Shown in pieces: positions 20,051 to 31,760 of a DNA stretch of 64,000 bases (the stretch's first letter is position 1; every line of letters starts with the position of its first letter). Under the pieces are notes generated by a model. It was given only the letters and a program-made list of their open reading frames with translations, made no database searches and had not been told where the DNA came from. The translations under genes and the position numbers were made by a program. The stretch lies in NCBI RefSeq assembly GCF_035046485.1, contig NC_085137.1:481548252-481612251 (forward strand), given 5' to 3'. This stretch comes from Aedes albopictus (Eukaryota; Arthropoda; Insecta; Diptera; Culicidae).

Positions 20051-20200
20051 CAGATCTATATATATAAAAATGAGTTCGGAGTTCCTTTGAGGCAACAAAA
20101 CTCTCGAACGGGTGAACCGATCAGCATGACTCTTGCACGGTTCGACTCCTATTCATGGTGGCTGTGTTTATAAGTATAAAAAGTTACGAAAATCAACTAA
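20051..20200 (+). mobile_element. Possible Helitron-like 5' terminus
   Basis: The sequence TCTATATATATAAAAATGAG followed by GTTCCTTTGAGGCAAC resembles the 5' end of Helitrons (TC then TATATATAAAAAT). The expected 3' end (hairpin plus CTRR or CTAG) was not located, so this is tentative. Confidence 0.3.
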
Positions 20201-20924
20201 AAAAGTACAAAAATTTATAAAGTACTGATTTTTCATGACCTTTCTTTTTCAAACTAGAGTACCGTGCTACAATGATCTTAACAATTGTCAAACCACAACA
20301 ACTTGGCAAGACAAAGTTTGCTAGTTTTGTATATGTTTTTCAGTGAACAAATTAACCCTAATAAGATTGCGTAATGAATATCTGAAATACAGTATAGAAA
20401 TTTTGTTAAAGTTTTATAACTTTGAGATTGCTCAAAATTATAGCGTTTTTAACTGAAGTTATAGCAAAGTTATGAACAATTGAATGAAAGATTATTTTGA
20501 CGAAAATATCGCTGCACGAAAATTTTTTGATACACTGTATATGACATCTAACATAGATTCGTGAAGAACATTACTCTCGGTGTATTTTTTGTGGATGTCC
20601 TTCAAATATCCTGAAATAACCTCGAAGACTTTATTTCAATCCAATGAGTTACATTTTTGAAAGAAAATGGTAGAAAAAAATTAGTTTTGTTTTTTCGTAC
20701 GCTCTTATCAAAAGTTAGATGAAGAATATTTTTGAACATGAAAAGCTAAAATGGGCGAAATTTCATTTGAATTGAAGAAGGTCGTGTCTACGCGACTCGT
20801 GCGTTGCGTTGAGCTGGAGGAAAGCTCGAAACTAGTATCAAAATCTACTGATTCACACTAAAATCGACCTTTTGCAAACCATCCTCCACCCCCTCCTCCT
20901 AAAACCGTGACGTTATTTGAGCAT
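20201..20924. other. No gene seen
   Basis: AT-rich. No coding or repeat structure was recognised. Confidence 0.35.
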
Positions 20925-21140
20925 GGCCTCTCTTACTTATATGTGTATATCTTTCACGGTCAGTATTCTATGAGCACCTCTTCTACTGTTATTTATAAAC
21001 CAAAAGCTTTCTTTACCAATTTTCCTTTTTCATTGGTATATCGTGAGGGAGGCACTCTGCCCAAAAAAGTCACAGAAATTTTTAGTTTGAAAAGTTCCTG
21101 CACGATTGAACCCAGATAGTTTCGGCGTCTACCGCTTTGC
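20925..21140 (-). mobile_element. Degenerate SINE, family B
   Basis: Follows the family-B body in inverse order: TATTCTATGAGCACCTC, then GGTATATCGTGAGGGAGGCA, then a decayed B box near 21,105. It is far more diverged than the other copies, so an old insertion. Confidence 0.55.
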
Positions 21141-21945
21141 TCATAAATACTTATTTCATTTGAACTTTGATATCTCAGACTAGACTGATAAGTCATCATA
21201 AGACGCAAAACAAAAACTCATTACGCTTATTCTGCTGTACAATATGCGCAGTCCCAAATCGCCAAAGAATGTAATCCTACACCATGCTTACTAAATACAG
21301 CAGATCAAAAGAGCCCTTGGCAAATTGAAATTTCTCCACTTGGAACGAGAGAGCAATGTTACACATTACGTGAACCATTCTGAAACTGGAATCTACGGTT
21401 CATCACGGCTCTTCCAAGCAGAACTCCGTTTAATTCAGTCACTTGGTTGGTTGGTAAAGGTTGGTAAGGTGTGAGAATGAATAACCCCGATGCTTTCAGA
21501 TTTAACGACCTCTCGTGCAGTGCTCACTTGTTGTCTGTGGTAGACTTGCCTTCTTAAACATTCTTTTCTCTTTGTTATTGTTTTGTGCGGGCTTCTCATC
21601 TGCACTTACCTCTCTACATTTCTCCGCAGAGTGCTTGAGGTGAATTGAGTCTCATAACCGTTTCTTCGGTTGATGTATTGCAACATTGGTAGCACCGACG
21701 GTAAACCTGATTCGCTATGGTCCACACATAACAAAACACACTTTTTTCATTTTTTTTTATTTTGATTTTTATCCAAGTCTTCTATAAGTATTATCGTATT
21801 TATTGAGCTCCAGCCAGTGCTGAAAATGTAATTTCGACATATCTAGATTCAATCACCTACAGTTCAATTTAGAATTTTAACCTGAAAATATGGTATTTGA
21901 AAAACTTGTGCGGTCAGTCCAGTTCTACAGAAAGCCACGAAAAAC
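21141..21945. other. No gene seen
   Basis: Mixed composition, with short open frames only. No feature was recognised. Confidence 0.35.
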
Positions 21946-22210
21946 CCTTTTATACCTTTCAATTCCGCTCTAATTGCTTATCGTTTGACAGATACGCGTA
22001 TTTCGACTACCACTTGTAATTTTCCTCATTGTCAGTTATCCAGCAGTGGATCCACTGCTGGATAACTGACAATAAGGAAAATTACAAGTGATAGTCGAAA
22101 TACGCGTATCTGTCAAACGATAAGCAATTAGGGTGGAATTAAAAGTTACAAAACTGATTACACTCATTCGAAGAGGGTATTCTGCTTAGAGGCTTCGAAA
22201 AGTCGGAAAA
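21946..22210 (+). mobile_element. Palindromic element P1, copy 1
   Basis: Arms meet near 22,050 (CAGTGGATCCACTG). Both carry the core GACAGATACGCGTATTTCGA or its inverse. A non-palindromic tail follows on the right (GAGGGTATTCTGCTTAGAGG). The other copy at 49,898-50,172 has the same tail on its left, so it is inverted. No ORF. Confidence 0.7.
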
Positions 22211-23950
22211 AGAAAAACTCGCTATATCTCCAATATTCAAGGTAAATGTCATCGACTACCTTCAAAAAATGCCAATTGATATTAATGATACCTAAATATT
22301 TGATGTCAGATGCTATTTTGTTTTTGTCGCCTAATTTCATTTATTGGCTTATAGTGCATGATGCGGTGTGAAAAATCATAAATCCAGCAGGCCCAACTCG
22401 ACGACTTCGAGAGCCAAAAACAAAAAACACAAAAGAAAACACCGAAACATCCATGTTGGCCGGGTCGTGAACTTACACGGTGCCTTACATTTTTCCACCA
22501 CACGCCACTTTTCTCAGAAGCCTTTGTTGGTAGGTAGGTACGGGCAGAACATTGTTGATGTTGCTCGCTTTATGTTGCCTCTGGTCTTGGCATCGCGACT
22601 TCGGTGAAGAGCATTAAGAGCAAAACGGTTACGCAGTCAGGTGCATGCTTTATGAGTATTCTTTTAATGCTGATGAAGCTGCTAAGCCGATAATGCCGTT
22701 ATGGGAATTAATGCTCACGTAATGCCACTTCGGATGGTTATTCGAAAACGTTGTTGGTATTAAATGGCTGAAAGTGAATTTGTTGGACATTGAATAATAT
22801 CGATTTTCCCAAGTTGCCTAGTGATGGGATTATTAGCTCTTGAATGCAACTATATCATAATATTACTCAGTTATCAGTTGTACCAGTACACTCCCAAATT
22901 CAATGGAGTGAGATCAAGCCATCCCACTATCAGCGTCAAGCCATTCAAACACTGCTGTCGCTCATAGTATTACTCAATTCAATGGAAGAAGATACTTTGT
23001 GAAACCAATCTGCAATTTTGTTTCATCCTTTTGAATGCTTGCAGACACCGAATCAAACAGATGATGATTCGTTTGATGGTGCAAACATGAAGAATATAAT
23101 TTCGGCGTGGATTGTGTCTGGTGCTAAATTGAATATTAGGTATGGTTTTATATTCATATTTGTTACTGCAGTTTTTTATGGCGGAAAAAGTTATAATCCG
23201 ATCACATAGTTGAGAAGATATATTAAAAAGGGATTGAATAGAGTTCCACAGTTTTATACGATAAGTTCTTTTTAATCATTAAATGTTTATAAATTTCCAT
23301 AGTTTTATTTTGATGTTCAATGAAAAAATATTTTTGTTAGAAGTGAGCACACATGAATAAAAAAGAACTGGATCAATCGACGCCATAATCGCTTGTGTTT
23401 GAATAGGATGAATATGGGAGTGTGAGATAATTTATGGTACTCATACCCTGTATGAGTGTTGTTCTGCTAACGTGATTATTATTATACTTAGTTTCTATTT
23501 TCTGCTCGGAAAGCGATGACTCATAACGTTGGCGACAATACAGCAATCAAACCAATCCGACTGATTCAAAAAATCTTACAAAGGGGAGTGGGGTCTCGAA
23601 AAATCGTAAAGAATACCTTACGTAATAAATGGACAGCCCCCAAAGCCTTTAGGCATTCGTTGGTGATTCAGTCAAGTAAGAAAATTGATTGTCTTGTTTA
23701 AGACATTTCTTGAATATTAAAGTTTGGGATAAATGAAGATTTATTAAATATGTTATTATATGTTAATTACATACGTAGGTTTAAGAGCCTTCATTATCAG
23801 AAAATTATTTTAAAAATGTTTTCTATGGAGCTATCTTAATCGACCTTTCGCATTAGGATTTTGCTTGACCCAAACCATACTTTACGCCAGCGAGCTGTTC
23901 CCAATGCGATACAAAATGTTAAATATGGTTTTTGAAATGAAGCACTTATG
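22211..23950. other. No gene seen
   Basis: The part at 22,360-22,620 has more balanced composition and may be unique sequence, but its open frames (under 80 codons on either strand) show no domain. The rest is AT-rich. Confidence 0.35.
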
Positions 23951-23954
23951 TAGT

Positions 23955-24096
23955 TTTTGGTGTGGCTTCGTGGTCGTGCGGCTAGTGTCACCAAGCATTT
24001 AGTCGCATCATGCTTGGGGCGCGGGTTCGATTCCCGCCGCAGCTGTCAGGAAAAGTTTTCGGCTGTGCCACTGGGCGTTACATGCTAGTCCGTTGT
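23955..24096 (+). mobile_element. tRNA-derived SINE (family C)
   Basis: The tRNA-like head GGCTTCGTGGTCGTGCGG leads to a B box GGTTCGATTCC at about 24,024, followed by a short body ending GCTAGTCCGTTGTC. The 3' boundary coincides with the next TIR element. Confidence 0.6.
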
Positions 24097-24350
24097 CTAC
24101 ACACTATTTCTATTTCGCTGGAAACCAGCAAAGTTTTGCTGGTTTTTGCCAAGCTGTAAATACAGCAATCCATCCAGCAAAATATTTTCTGCTGAATCTC
24201 CAGCAATGTGTATTGACAGCATATTTTGCTGGTTGACCAGCAATTTTGTCCGCGCTCGATTCCAGCTGTTTTTTTTTTCAAAAATGTTTACAATTTGTCA
24301 AGTTTTATAAATAAATGGTTTAATCGGCAATTTTCTGCTAGCCAACAATA

Positions 24351-25473
24351 GAGTAAAGTGGGGCAAAAGTTCGAGTGGGGCAAGAGTTTCTTTTGAAGTT
24401 TTTGAGCTTAATTCGAATTATATCTTTCAGGTGTCAAGGTTGTTCGAAACCTTTTTGAAAAAGAGTCTTTCACTCCAAAAATTATGAAAATTGATCACTA
24501 TTTCGAAAAGTTATGACAAAATGTTGGTTTTTTATCAAAAAATTGTAATATGCGATCGTCCTTCCAACGCATGGAATGGAATTATAATGAAATCGAATTC
24601 GATATTTTATGTTGTGGCGTAACTAGGTATATCTTGAAGATGCTTTAGCATGTATAACTTTTTGCAAAAAAGATTTGGAAATCATGTTTTACACATAGTG
24701 GGGCAAAAGTTCGAATTGTGGGGCAAGAGTTCGAGTCATGTGGCAACTTTAGGTAAAACCCTAAAATTCTGCAAAATGTACATAGGGTCTGGGACCATTT
24801 GGGCAGGAGCACCTATTTTGGGCACTTGCTGCTCTAACTCAGTCAATTTCAAGCCGATTGACTTGATTTTTTGTACTTGTCTAGATGCTGTGCGTATCTG
24901 ATCGTGTCTCGAAAATCAAGTCAATCGGTTTGAAAATGACTGAGTTATAGCAGCAAGTGCCCAAAATAGGTGCTCCTGCCCAAATGGTCCCAGACCCTAG
25001 TATATCTAAAAATGATGGAATCAGTGTGAAAATTCGATCAAAGTTGAAAAAAAGTTGTTTTATCTGAATTTGGCGGAAAACTACTAATTTTTGGTGAAGT
25101 AAATTTAACCCTGATTTAGGTAAAATCCAGATCAAACTTTAAAGTGTATTCTAGTTCGAACATCAAATATTAATTGGTTTTAGGTATTCCAATTACCAAA
25201 GTGTCGAAATAGTGAGCTACGGTTGGCAAAATATTACAAACACTAGATTCGAACTTTTGCCCCAGTGGTGGGGCAAGAGTTCGAATTAGACACACACATA
25301 CAAAAAGTGTTGTAACTCAAAATTGAAAAGACATTTGGCGTAACTTTGTTCAGTAAAATTTTAGCTCATGGATGGTAGAATCACCACACGGTATTCATTT
25401 ATTTATATCTGTTTCGATTTCTTGAAAAAATTTGAAGTTTCGGCTAAGGTCGAACTTTTGCCCCACCTTACTC
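24351..25473. mobile_element. 1,123-bp TIR element, GTGGGGCAAAAGTTCGA type
   Basis: The ends are GAGTAAAGTGGGGCAAAAGT and its near-inverse at 25,450-25,473, with TA on each side (24,349-24,350 and 25,474-25,475). The words GGGGCAAAAGTTCGA and GGGGCAAGAGTTCGA recur at 24,361, 24,700, 24,721 and about 25,270. No transposase. Confidence 0.75.
24785..24997. mobile_element. 213-bp TIR element
   Basis: Almost fully palindromic: GGGTCTGGGACCATTTGG at the left and its exact inverse at the right, flanked by TA. The inner word AACTCAGTCAATTT is shared with the equally long element at 43,537-43,749. Confidence 0.8.
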
Positions 25474-25766
25474 TACTGAAAGGCAGTTATTATCCATAAC
25501 GGATGCGGTGCTTTCCATTTCGGGCTGCAAGAGGCTTTTTGTCGGAATTCCTTTGGATTCTTGGTGATCCAGTGTTGTGGAGGGAATAAGTGCGCAACAT
25601 GTTTTCCCGAAAAGTGCAAGTGTTTGACAACTGATTTTCTGGTGATCAATTGCAATCATGACTGACTTATCAGTTACCATTACTGATGTTTCAGCAAATA
25701 GAAATTTTCTGGTTGCGTCTCAGCAATTGATTTTGCTGGATGAGAAATCCAAAATTTGGTGTGTAG

Positions 25767-26334
25767 TGTCGTGCTTCTTTCAAAGAGCGAATAGCTCACT
25801 GGAAGTACTAAACGTGTCCGTGTCTTTTTTTTCCCCTTATCATCCGATACTGTTTCCAAACAGTTTTCGAACCGTGGGCGTTTTTAATAGCACATAAGCT
25901 GCATGATTTTCATGTATCTAAAAGTTTTCATCATAATTAGTTAAAGTTCAAATATTCGAGGAAAACTTGATTTTGTTTAGTAACCTAATAGTTCCCTAAT
26001 AAGTTACCAAAAAAATTGAAATCTCCTTTATGACAATCACCTGATTTTTGTAGACTCATCTGAAATGCTTAATTCATTTAAAATATAGCATCGTTTAGAA
26101 AAAAAAATGGCGTGAAGAATTAGCCCTTAAGGCGAAACTGGAAGCATTTCCTCATTTTTTGGTTTCTGATTTTTTATGCGGATGCAAATATTATTTTTCT
26201 TTTATGTCCGAGAACTTTCATCGGGTACGAGGAGGGGGGGGGGTTTGAACAAAAATAAACGAGGAACAAACAAAAATAACTATTGAAAAATTTAAAGTAA
26301 TAATCACTGATTGTTGAAACGACCGACGGATTGG
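25767..26334. other. No gene seen
   Basis: AT-rich, with a G run near 26,235. Nothing was recognised. Confidence 0.35.
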
Positions 26335-26466
26335 CAGAGTTATCCCTCTATGGCTGGCTTTTCGGTCCGGATAAATTATAAGCGGGGTGATACTATTTCA
26401 TCCGACGTTTCGACCCCGCTTATAATTTATCCGGACCGAAAAGCCAGCCATAGAGGGATAACTCTG
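26335..26466. repeat. Palindromic element P5
   Basis: The 53-bp arms at 26,335-26,387 and 26,414-26,466 appear to be exact inverses. The 26-bp loop carries TCCGACGTTTCGA, the word also found in P4 at 1,408. Confidence 0.8.
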
Positions 26467-26474
26467 TTTCACTA

Positions 26475-27291
26475 CTGTCGTGCGGGGCTACTTTTGAAAT
26501 ACGGGGCTACTTTGGACACTTTTGAATATGGATTTTTTGAATTTGAAATATCGTTCAAATCTGTTTGATGTCTTTGGGACTTTTATGACGCAATATTTTC
26601 CCCTTCATTTGGTTGAAATTGTTTTTCAAACAAACTCTTTACTGCTTGTCAGGAGGCGAAAAAAACATCGAATGAATCATAAAAATATACATAACGTATC
26701 AGAACATTTGCTCTGTAAGCATTGTTTCTGCAGTTCATAAATTTCAAAGGGTTGCTCAATTCGTGCAAGAAGTATCGACGTAGCATATACAATCGAATAT
26801 TTGTATGGATACACAATATAAATGACCGTTTCACCTAAATAATGGAATGATGGCCCCCAGACAGCCTTTTAGTCTATATTAAAATATCACGCTGCTCATA
26901 AAACCAAAGGTAGCACAGAACCACCTAAAAACGCATATATTTATTGAAATAATGTATGATACATTTATGATATATTTATTGAAATAATGTATACTACAGT
27001 ATTGGTACAAAGTAGTATTCTAAATAAACCCGGAATTTTAACTGCAGTTTTGTTTTAATTATGAATGTCCAAAGTAGCCCCCCTCTGGTTCTATATGATA
27101 TGTCTCCGATTGATGTATGGACAACTTTTTTGTTTATGGATGGATTTAGTTCAAATTTTGCATGCATCCTACATACATACTCACAATTATTATGTGTAAA
27201 AATTGTGGAAATACATTCACTACTCTGGGAGTTATAATGTCATAAAGTTGAAAAACCATTAAAAAGTGTATAAAGAAGCCCCGCACGACGG
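26475..27291. mobile_element. 817-bp TIR element with GTCGTGCGGGGC ends
   Basis: The left end CTGTCGTGCGGGGCTACTTT is mirrored at the right by GCCCCGCACGACGG. TA flanks both sides (26,473-26,474 and 27,292-27,293). No transposase. It lies directly next to P5. Confidence 0.75.
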
Positions 27292-27529
27292 TATTGAAAA
27301 AAATATTTGTCTACTATTGAAAAGGCGAAAAACTTTAATATGTATTATGGAATTTTTGATGGGGGGGGCTGACATAAGGCAAAATTGCGCAATGGTGCAC
27401 GACTTCACAAATTGACTCACACATAAAACATAAGTTTGATACAATACGGCACTAAACATAAAATTTGGCCTGCTACCCTGAAGGGTAAAAAATTACGATC
27501 ACAGGATGCAATGATGTACGATTCCGGTT

Positions 27530-27655
27530 TATTCGGGGTGTCAGCTGCTTTCGGGGGGAAGAGCAACTAACGAAAAATTGCAAGTGCCAGGGCTGGGATC
27601 GAACCCATGACCATTCGCTTCTGAAGCAAACGTGTGGACCACTGCGGCACGACTG
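27530..27655 (-). mobile_element. SINE family A, partial
   Basis: Contains the head and the first body part only: inverse B box GGATCGAACCC near 27,597 and AAAAATTGCAAGTGCC. Truncated compared with 270-704. Confidence 0.7.
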
Positions 27656-27659
27656 GTTA

Positions 27660-28149
27660 AATAGGTTATTACTTAAAGAAATTTCTCTCTTCCAATAAAA
27701 ATAATTCAATAAATAAGCGTCTTAAAAAATAAACAAATATTACTTTTAGCTCTGTTAATACATAGTCAAATGGTATGATGTTCAATGAAACAATATAAAA
27801 CTTATACTTCAAGCAGTTCTCAAAGAAAATATTACAGTAGATTTCCTGACTAGTCCAATTTGCAAATTCTTGAGAAATTCATAGAGGTTTCTGTCAAATT
27901 CCAAGGAAAACTATAAAAAGTGATCTGTTGAAATCCAATAAAAGTCCTGGAAGAATTTGGGATTTCTACAGGGTTTGGTCAGGGTTGTGTCACGAATTTT
28001 TACTGGGACTACATCTCTGATTTCTCCAGTGATCTTAAGATTTATCCAGAAACTTCTCGTCCTCTACGGATTTTCCTATGGATTTCTCGTGGGAACTTCT
28101 GCTTCACCCATGAAAGCATACCGGGTTTCTAGAGGCAGTAGTAGTCCAG
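27660..28149. other. No gene seen
   Basis: AT-rich. The part at 27,840-28,130 has GGATTTCT/TCCAG words loosely like the minisatellite at 47.9 kb. No gene. Confidence 0.35.
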
Positions 28150-28756
28150 GGGCTTGACGAACCTCCCCTTCCTGCGAGGCAGGTGGCAGCCTAGAATTCT
28201 TTCCTAAGCGAACCATATCCACACAACAGTGTGGACCTACCACGGCAGGTGACCGAGCACCGGGGCATACGGATTGCTCAAGCGGAGTAAGCCTAGGCGT
28301 GACGTGGCCTCTTCAGAAACTCCACACATCCGAACGCAACTATGTAGAAACGACCTTGTACCGATTCCAAAGTGTCACAGCCCAGCTGTGCCACGGGCAC
28401 AACAGGTACGACGCCAGAAAGTTCCTGATTATGGTGTACTGATCTTGTTTTGTGATTGGAAACTGAGATGGCAGACGTTTGGGTAACTATACACAAGTGA
28501 GCTGGTAGCGACGGTATTCTATCCTCTCAGTAAGGTCAGGTGACACTGACTTAAAACGGTGGATGGGCTAATGTCGGCGCTGTCTTCCGTCCCATAAAAT
28601 CGTTATAACTCCTGATTGACGCTGATCCGGCTCTGAGCTCAGTCCCCATAAGGGTCTATGCCAACCCTCGAGTGGCCTTCCTGCTTGCATAGATAGCCAC
28701 CAGGATCAATGGCAACTACTTCATTTGCAGTGAGAGATTGCGGCTCTAAGGGCCGA

Positions 28757-28840
28757 TTTCTTCACCCTGGCTTAGGCGTTAAGCCAGGTTTAACTATATG
28801 GGTAAGCCTGGCTTACGAGTTAAGCCGAGGTGAAGAAAGC
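28757..28840. repeat. Small hairpin insertion in the LINE 5' region
   Basis: An imperfect palindrome with ends TTTCTTCACC and GGTGAAGAAA. The flanks GCGGCTCTAAGGG (28,740) and GCGGTTCTAAGGG (28,841) look like a 13-bp target duplication with one change. Confidence 0.5.
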
Positions 28841-29574
28841 GGTTCTAAGGGGGATCCAACGGAAAACACAACTATTAAATCCATGAACAACAACAATGCA
28901 TTGTTGCAATGTGATGAAGAGTGGAGAGGCAGAGGGAACGGTTTTGAACCCGTTCGCGCGAAGAAGACTGGCGAGATCACCACTACGAGGGGCTGGTGAA
29001 CCCAACAGCGAGCAGATGTCAAGTAGATCATCAGGATAAGCACGAGGCGGCGTAGCACCGGCCGAAGAAGCGCAGATGAGTGGCGCGGACCTCACGCGGG
29101 CGCTGAACCGTAGCAGGAGCGGGCTTCCGAGGATGTTAGTAGTTGCCAAACTGCTGGATGAGCTGATCGGCTACACGAGCGGGCGGACTACCATCAGCAA
29201 AGAACCTGAAATAGGGCATGCTGAAGCTCTGCAAATTGCTGGCTATGGCCAAGAAGGAGTATGATCTCCTGGTTGCTTCTTCTTTGCTGACAGCGCGACG
29301 ATGGCGCACGAAACGCAGCTCGCCAGAGGCGTAGCGGAGAGGTTAAACCGCCCTACGAATCTGCCGAGAAGACGCGCCCCCCGGCGGCAAGAAGCGCCTG
29401 ACAGAGAAAAGCGAAAAATTGGAGCGGAAGAAGGAGACGGCCAGTGCGAGCTATCAGGCTCCTAAGTCTATTGCGAAACGCGCAATGGGTTAAGGGAACC
29501 AAGCCCCAGGAGGTCGTCTCTCACCGCTGGACGCGGATGTAAATAGCATCAGGCGTACCAGGACTGGAGCGATA

Positions 29575-31030
29575 ATGCTAGTGCTAAAGGAAGTGGCCAA
29601 GAGGGGCACCTTCTACAAGGCACTACCTCAAAGGGGACTGGCCGAAAAAATGCAGGTGAGAGCCCTAACGGCGGAGGCGACTCTCCTTTGTAAAAACCTG
29701 GACGAGATCACCGAGGCAGAGGAGCACGCAGCTGCACTCAAGCAGCAGTGCGAGGTAGATGCACCAAGTTCATCGATATCCGTCTGTGGGAGGGCCCGGC
29801 AGGCACGCAGATCGCCATAATTAAGCTCCCGGTAGAGGAGGTGAACAAGGCTACTACAGTCGGCAAGATCAGAGTTGGCTGGTCAGTGAGCCTGTTTAGC
29901 ACTTATGAGCCGCCAGAGGCGTGCTTCGAGTGCTTCAGACAAGGACACAAGTCGTGAACATGACAGGAGCAAACTCTACAGGAAGTTGTAACGGTTCGTA
30001 GTACCCCCTCAGTAGGTTTGTGAGAGTTTGTCGCGGTCTACAATAATATTCGTCTGTTTGTTAAATTAAATTCAGGAAAGTGTTTGTGTTGTGTGCTTCC
30101 ACTCTGTGTTACTGGTCACCCGAAAAGGACGCAGCCATAAATAGCAGCTACCATCATCCTGCCACATTAGCCACCAGATGACTCTGCCTTGTCTGAAACA
30201 TGGACGTAGACGGTGGTAGCGAAGGAAGGCCATTATGATCTTGGAGATCTTGGATCGACCGAAGAAACGGGCATTTGCCCAAGTGATCGACACTAGTGAA
30301 GTTCGATGCGAAGTGTCCACTGTGTGTCTATTGTGTGTGTAGGAATCTAAGGACATAGAACCCCGTAGTATCACCGTGGTTTTACCACAAAGCAAGAGGT
30401 GAACCCTAACCCTAGAATGGGTCACCCTCCGCCGTGAAGACATCCGGCGAAGACTTGGGCAGATGAAGATCCGGCCATTCGCTACTCCAGGCCGAGGACC
30501 AACCTGAGGCCCGTTCTCCAGCGATCGCAGACACTCCGGTTCGATTGGGCGGCAAAAGTCGCAACGGACATGGGAGAAGAGGAAGGACGATGAAGAAGAG
30601 GATCGGTGGATGATGGCGGCAGCAGGAGAAAGGGGCCCCGAAGAAAGAAGGTCAGATTAGAATAAGAAAGTGGGTAGAGTAGGGTGAAGGTAGATAGCTA
30701 GAAGATAGACAGAAAGTGCACAAAAGTTAGCCAATAAACAGGAGTGTGAAAAGGCAATCCAAGTGTTTTCCTGAATCCGCGAAATAGAAAGGATAAGCGT
30801 GCCGACCTTGAGATGTGAGGTCATAATACAGAGTCTCGTTAGCCGCTGGGAAGGGTCACCTTCTGTGACCCTCTCCTCAGCCAACGGTAGCTGTGGCCTA
30901 ACCGCCATTAGTTACAAAGTGCGGTGTTGAAGGCCACATCGCCAGGCAGTGCAACTCGGCACCAAAATGCCTAATTTGCACGGCAAACAAGGGTCACATG
31001 ACGGTCGGGCCTAAGTGTCCAGGCACGTGA
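29575..31030 (+). pseudogene. LINE ORF1 (Gag-like, zinc-knuckle protein) remnant
   Basis: Frames at 29,575-29,820 and 29,748-29,957 overlap with a frameshift. The second contains VEEVNKATTVGKIRVGW followed by the knuckle start CFECFRQGHKS. After the solo LTR the frame resumes at 30,917 with KCGVEGHIARQC and CLICTANKGH. In R1-type LINEs this protein binds RNA. The LTR landed between two knuckles. Confidence 0.7.
29987..30916. mobile_element. Solo LTR (930 bp) inside the LINE
   Basis: Begins TGTAACGG and ends TTAGTTACA, so it has TG...CA termini with a 6-bp inverted end. It is flanked by the 4-bp duplication AAGT (29,983-29,986 and 30,917-30,920). AATAAA lies near 30,733. It has no internal coding sequence and is not related to the 480-bp LTR. 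A solo LTR from homologous recombination is the natural reading; the parent family is unknown. Confidence 0.7.
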
Positions 31031-31229
31031 GAAGGTCGAACCAACCGACGATAATGCAGGTTACATAGTCAGTCTCGGAGTCAAGTACAGATATCGCCCT
31101 ACTATCGGATGCATAACACATCCCTCCCGAAAACCGAATAATGGATAAGGCCAAGCTACCGGCGATCTGTATGAGCGGTCGTTTTCCGGTCCAGGATATA
31201 TATTCCCCGAAGGCTTCACCAAAGTGAAA

Positions 31230-31750
31230 ATCAACGGGGTGTACTACTGCAGTTGTTATGCCTCTCCCTGGTGACCTATAGACCAGTTCTCGTCTATGCT
31301 GGATTCGTTGACAAGCGCACTAGTGGGATTGAGTCCCGTGGTCATCGGTGGAGACTTCAACGCCTGGGCGGTTGAGTGGGGTAGCTGCTTGATTAACACG
31401 AGGCTCTACTCGAAGCTACGCCTAGACTGAACGTAGATGTCGAGAACATAGGTGACAAAAAGCTTACAGTACGAACGGGGCAGAATCCATCATTGACGTG
31501 ACTTTCTGGAGCCCGGGTCTGAAGCCTAGCTCGGACGGGAGGGTCAACGATGGATACACCCATAGTGACAATCTGGCGATTCGTTGAGGAAGACGGTCAC
31601 AACCGTAGGTCATCGACCGTTGTCCGGGATTGCTGAACTCCATCTTTGATAAGCCGTCTTTTGTAGAGCAATTGCATATGCAGGGTAACAGCGACGATCT
31701 ATCCAGCGATAATCTACACGGCTTAGGCTTAGGGTTCAGCCGTGCATGTG
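31230..31750 (+). pseudogene. LINE endonuclease remnant (APE type)
   Basis: Frames read GVYYCSCYASPW, then VVIGGDFNAWAVEWGS near 31,335, then DVTFWSPGLKPSSDGR and YTHSDNLAIR near 31,500-31,580. GGDFNAW and SDNLAI are catalytic motifs of APE-like endonucleases in R1/LOA/Jockey-group LINEs. Stops and frameshifts break the frame. Confidence 0.75.
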
Positions 31751-31760
31751 ACACCGCAAT

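Larger units (their letters stand above)
24097..25766. mobile_element. Outer TIR element with CTACACAC ends
   Basis: The left end CTACACACTA is mirrored by TGGTGTGTAG at 25,757-25,766. Inside are inverted stretches built of CAGCAAAAT/ATTTTGCTG words at 24,110-24,250 and 25,480-25,745. Two further elements are nested inside it. Confidence 0.5.

Noticed and set aside
22368..22607. Possible small gene in more balanced DNA
   Set aside because: Short frames on both strands, no splice-consistent continuation and no domain.
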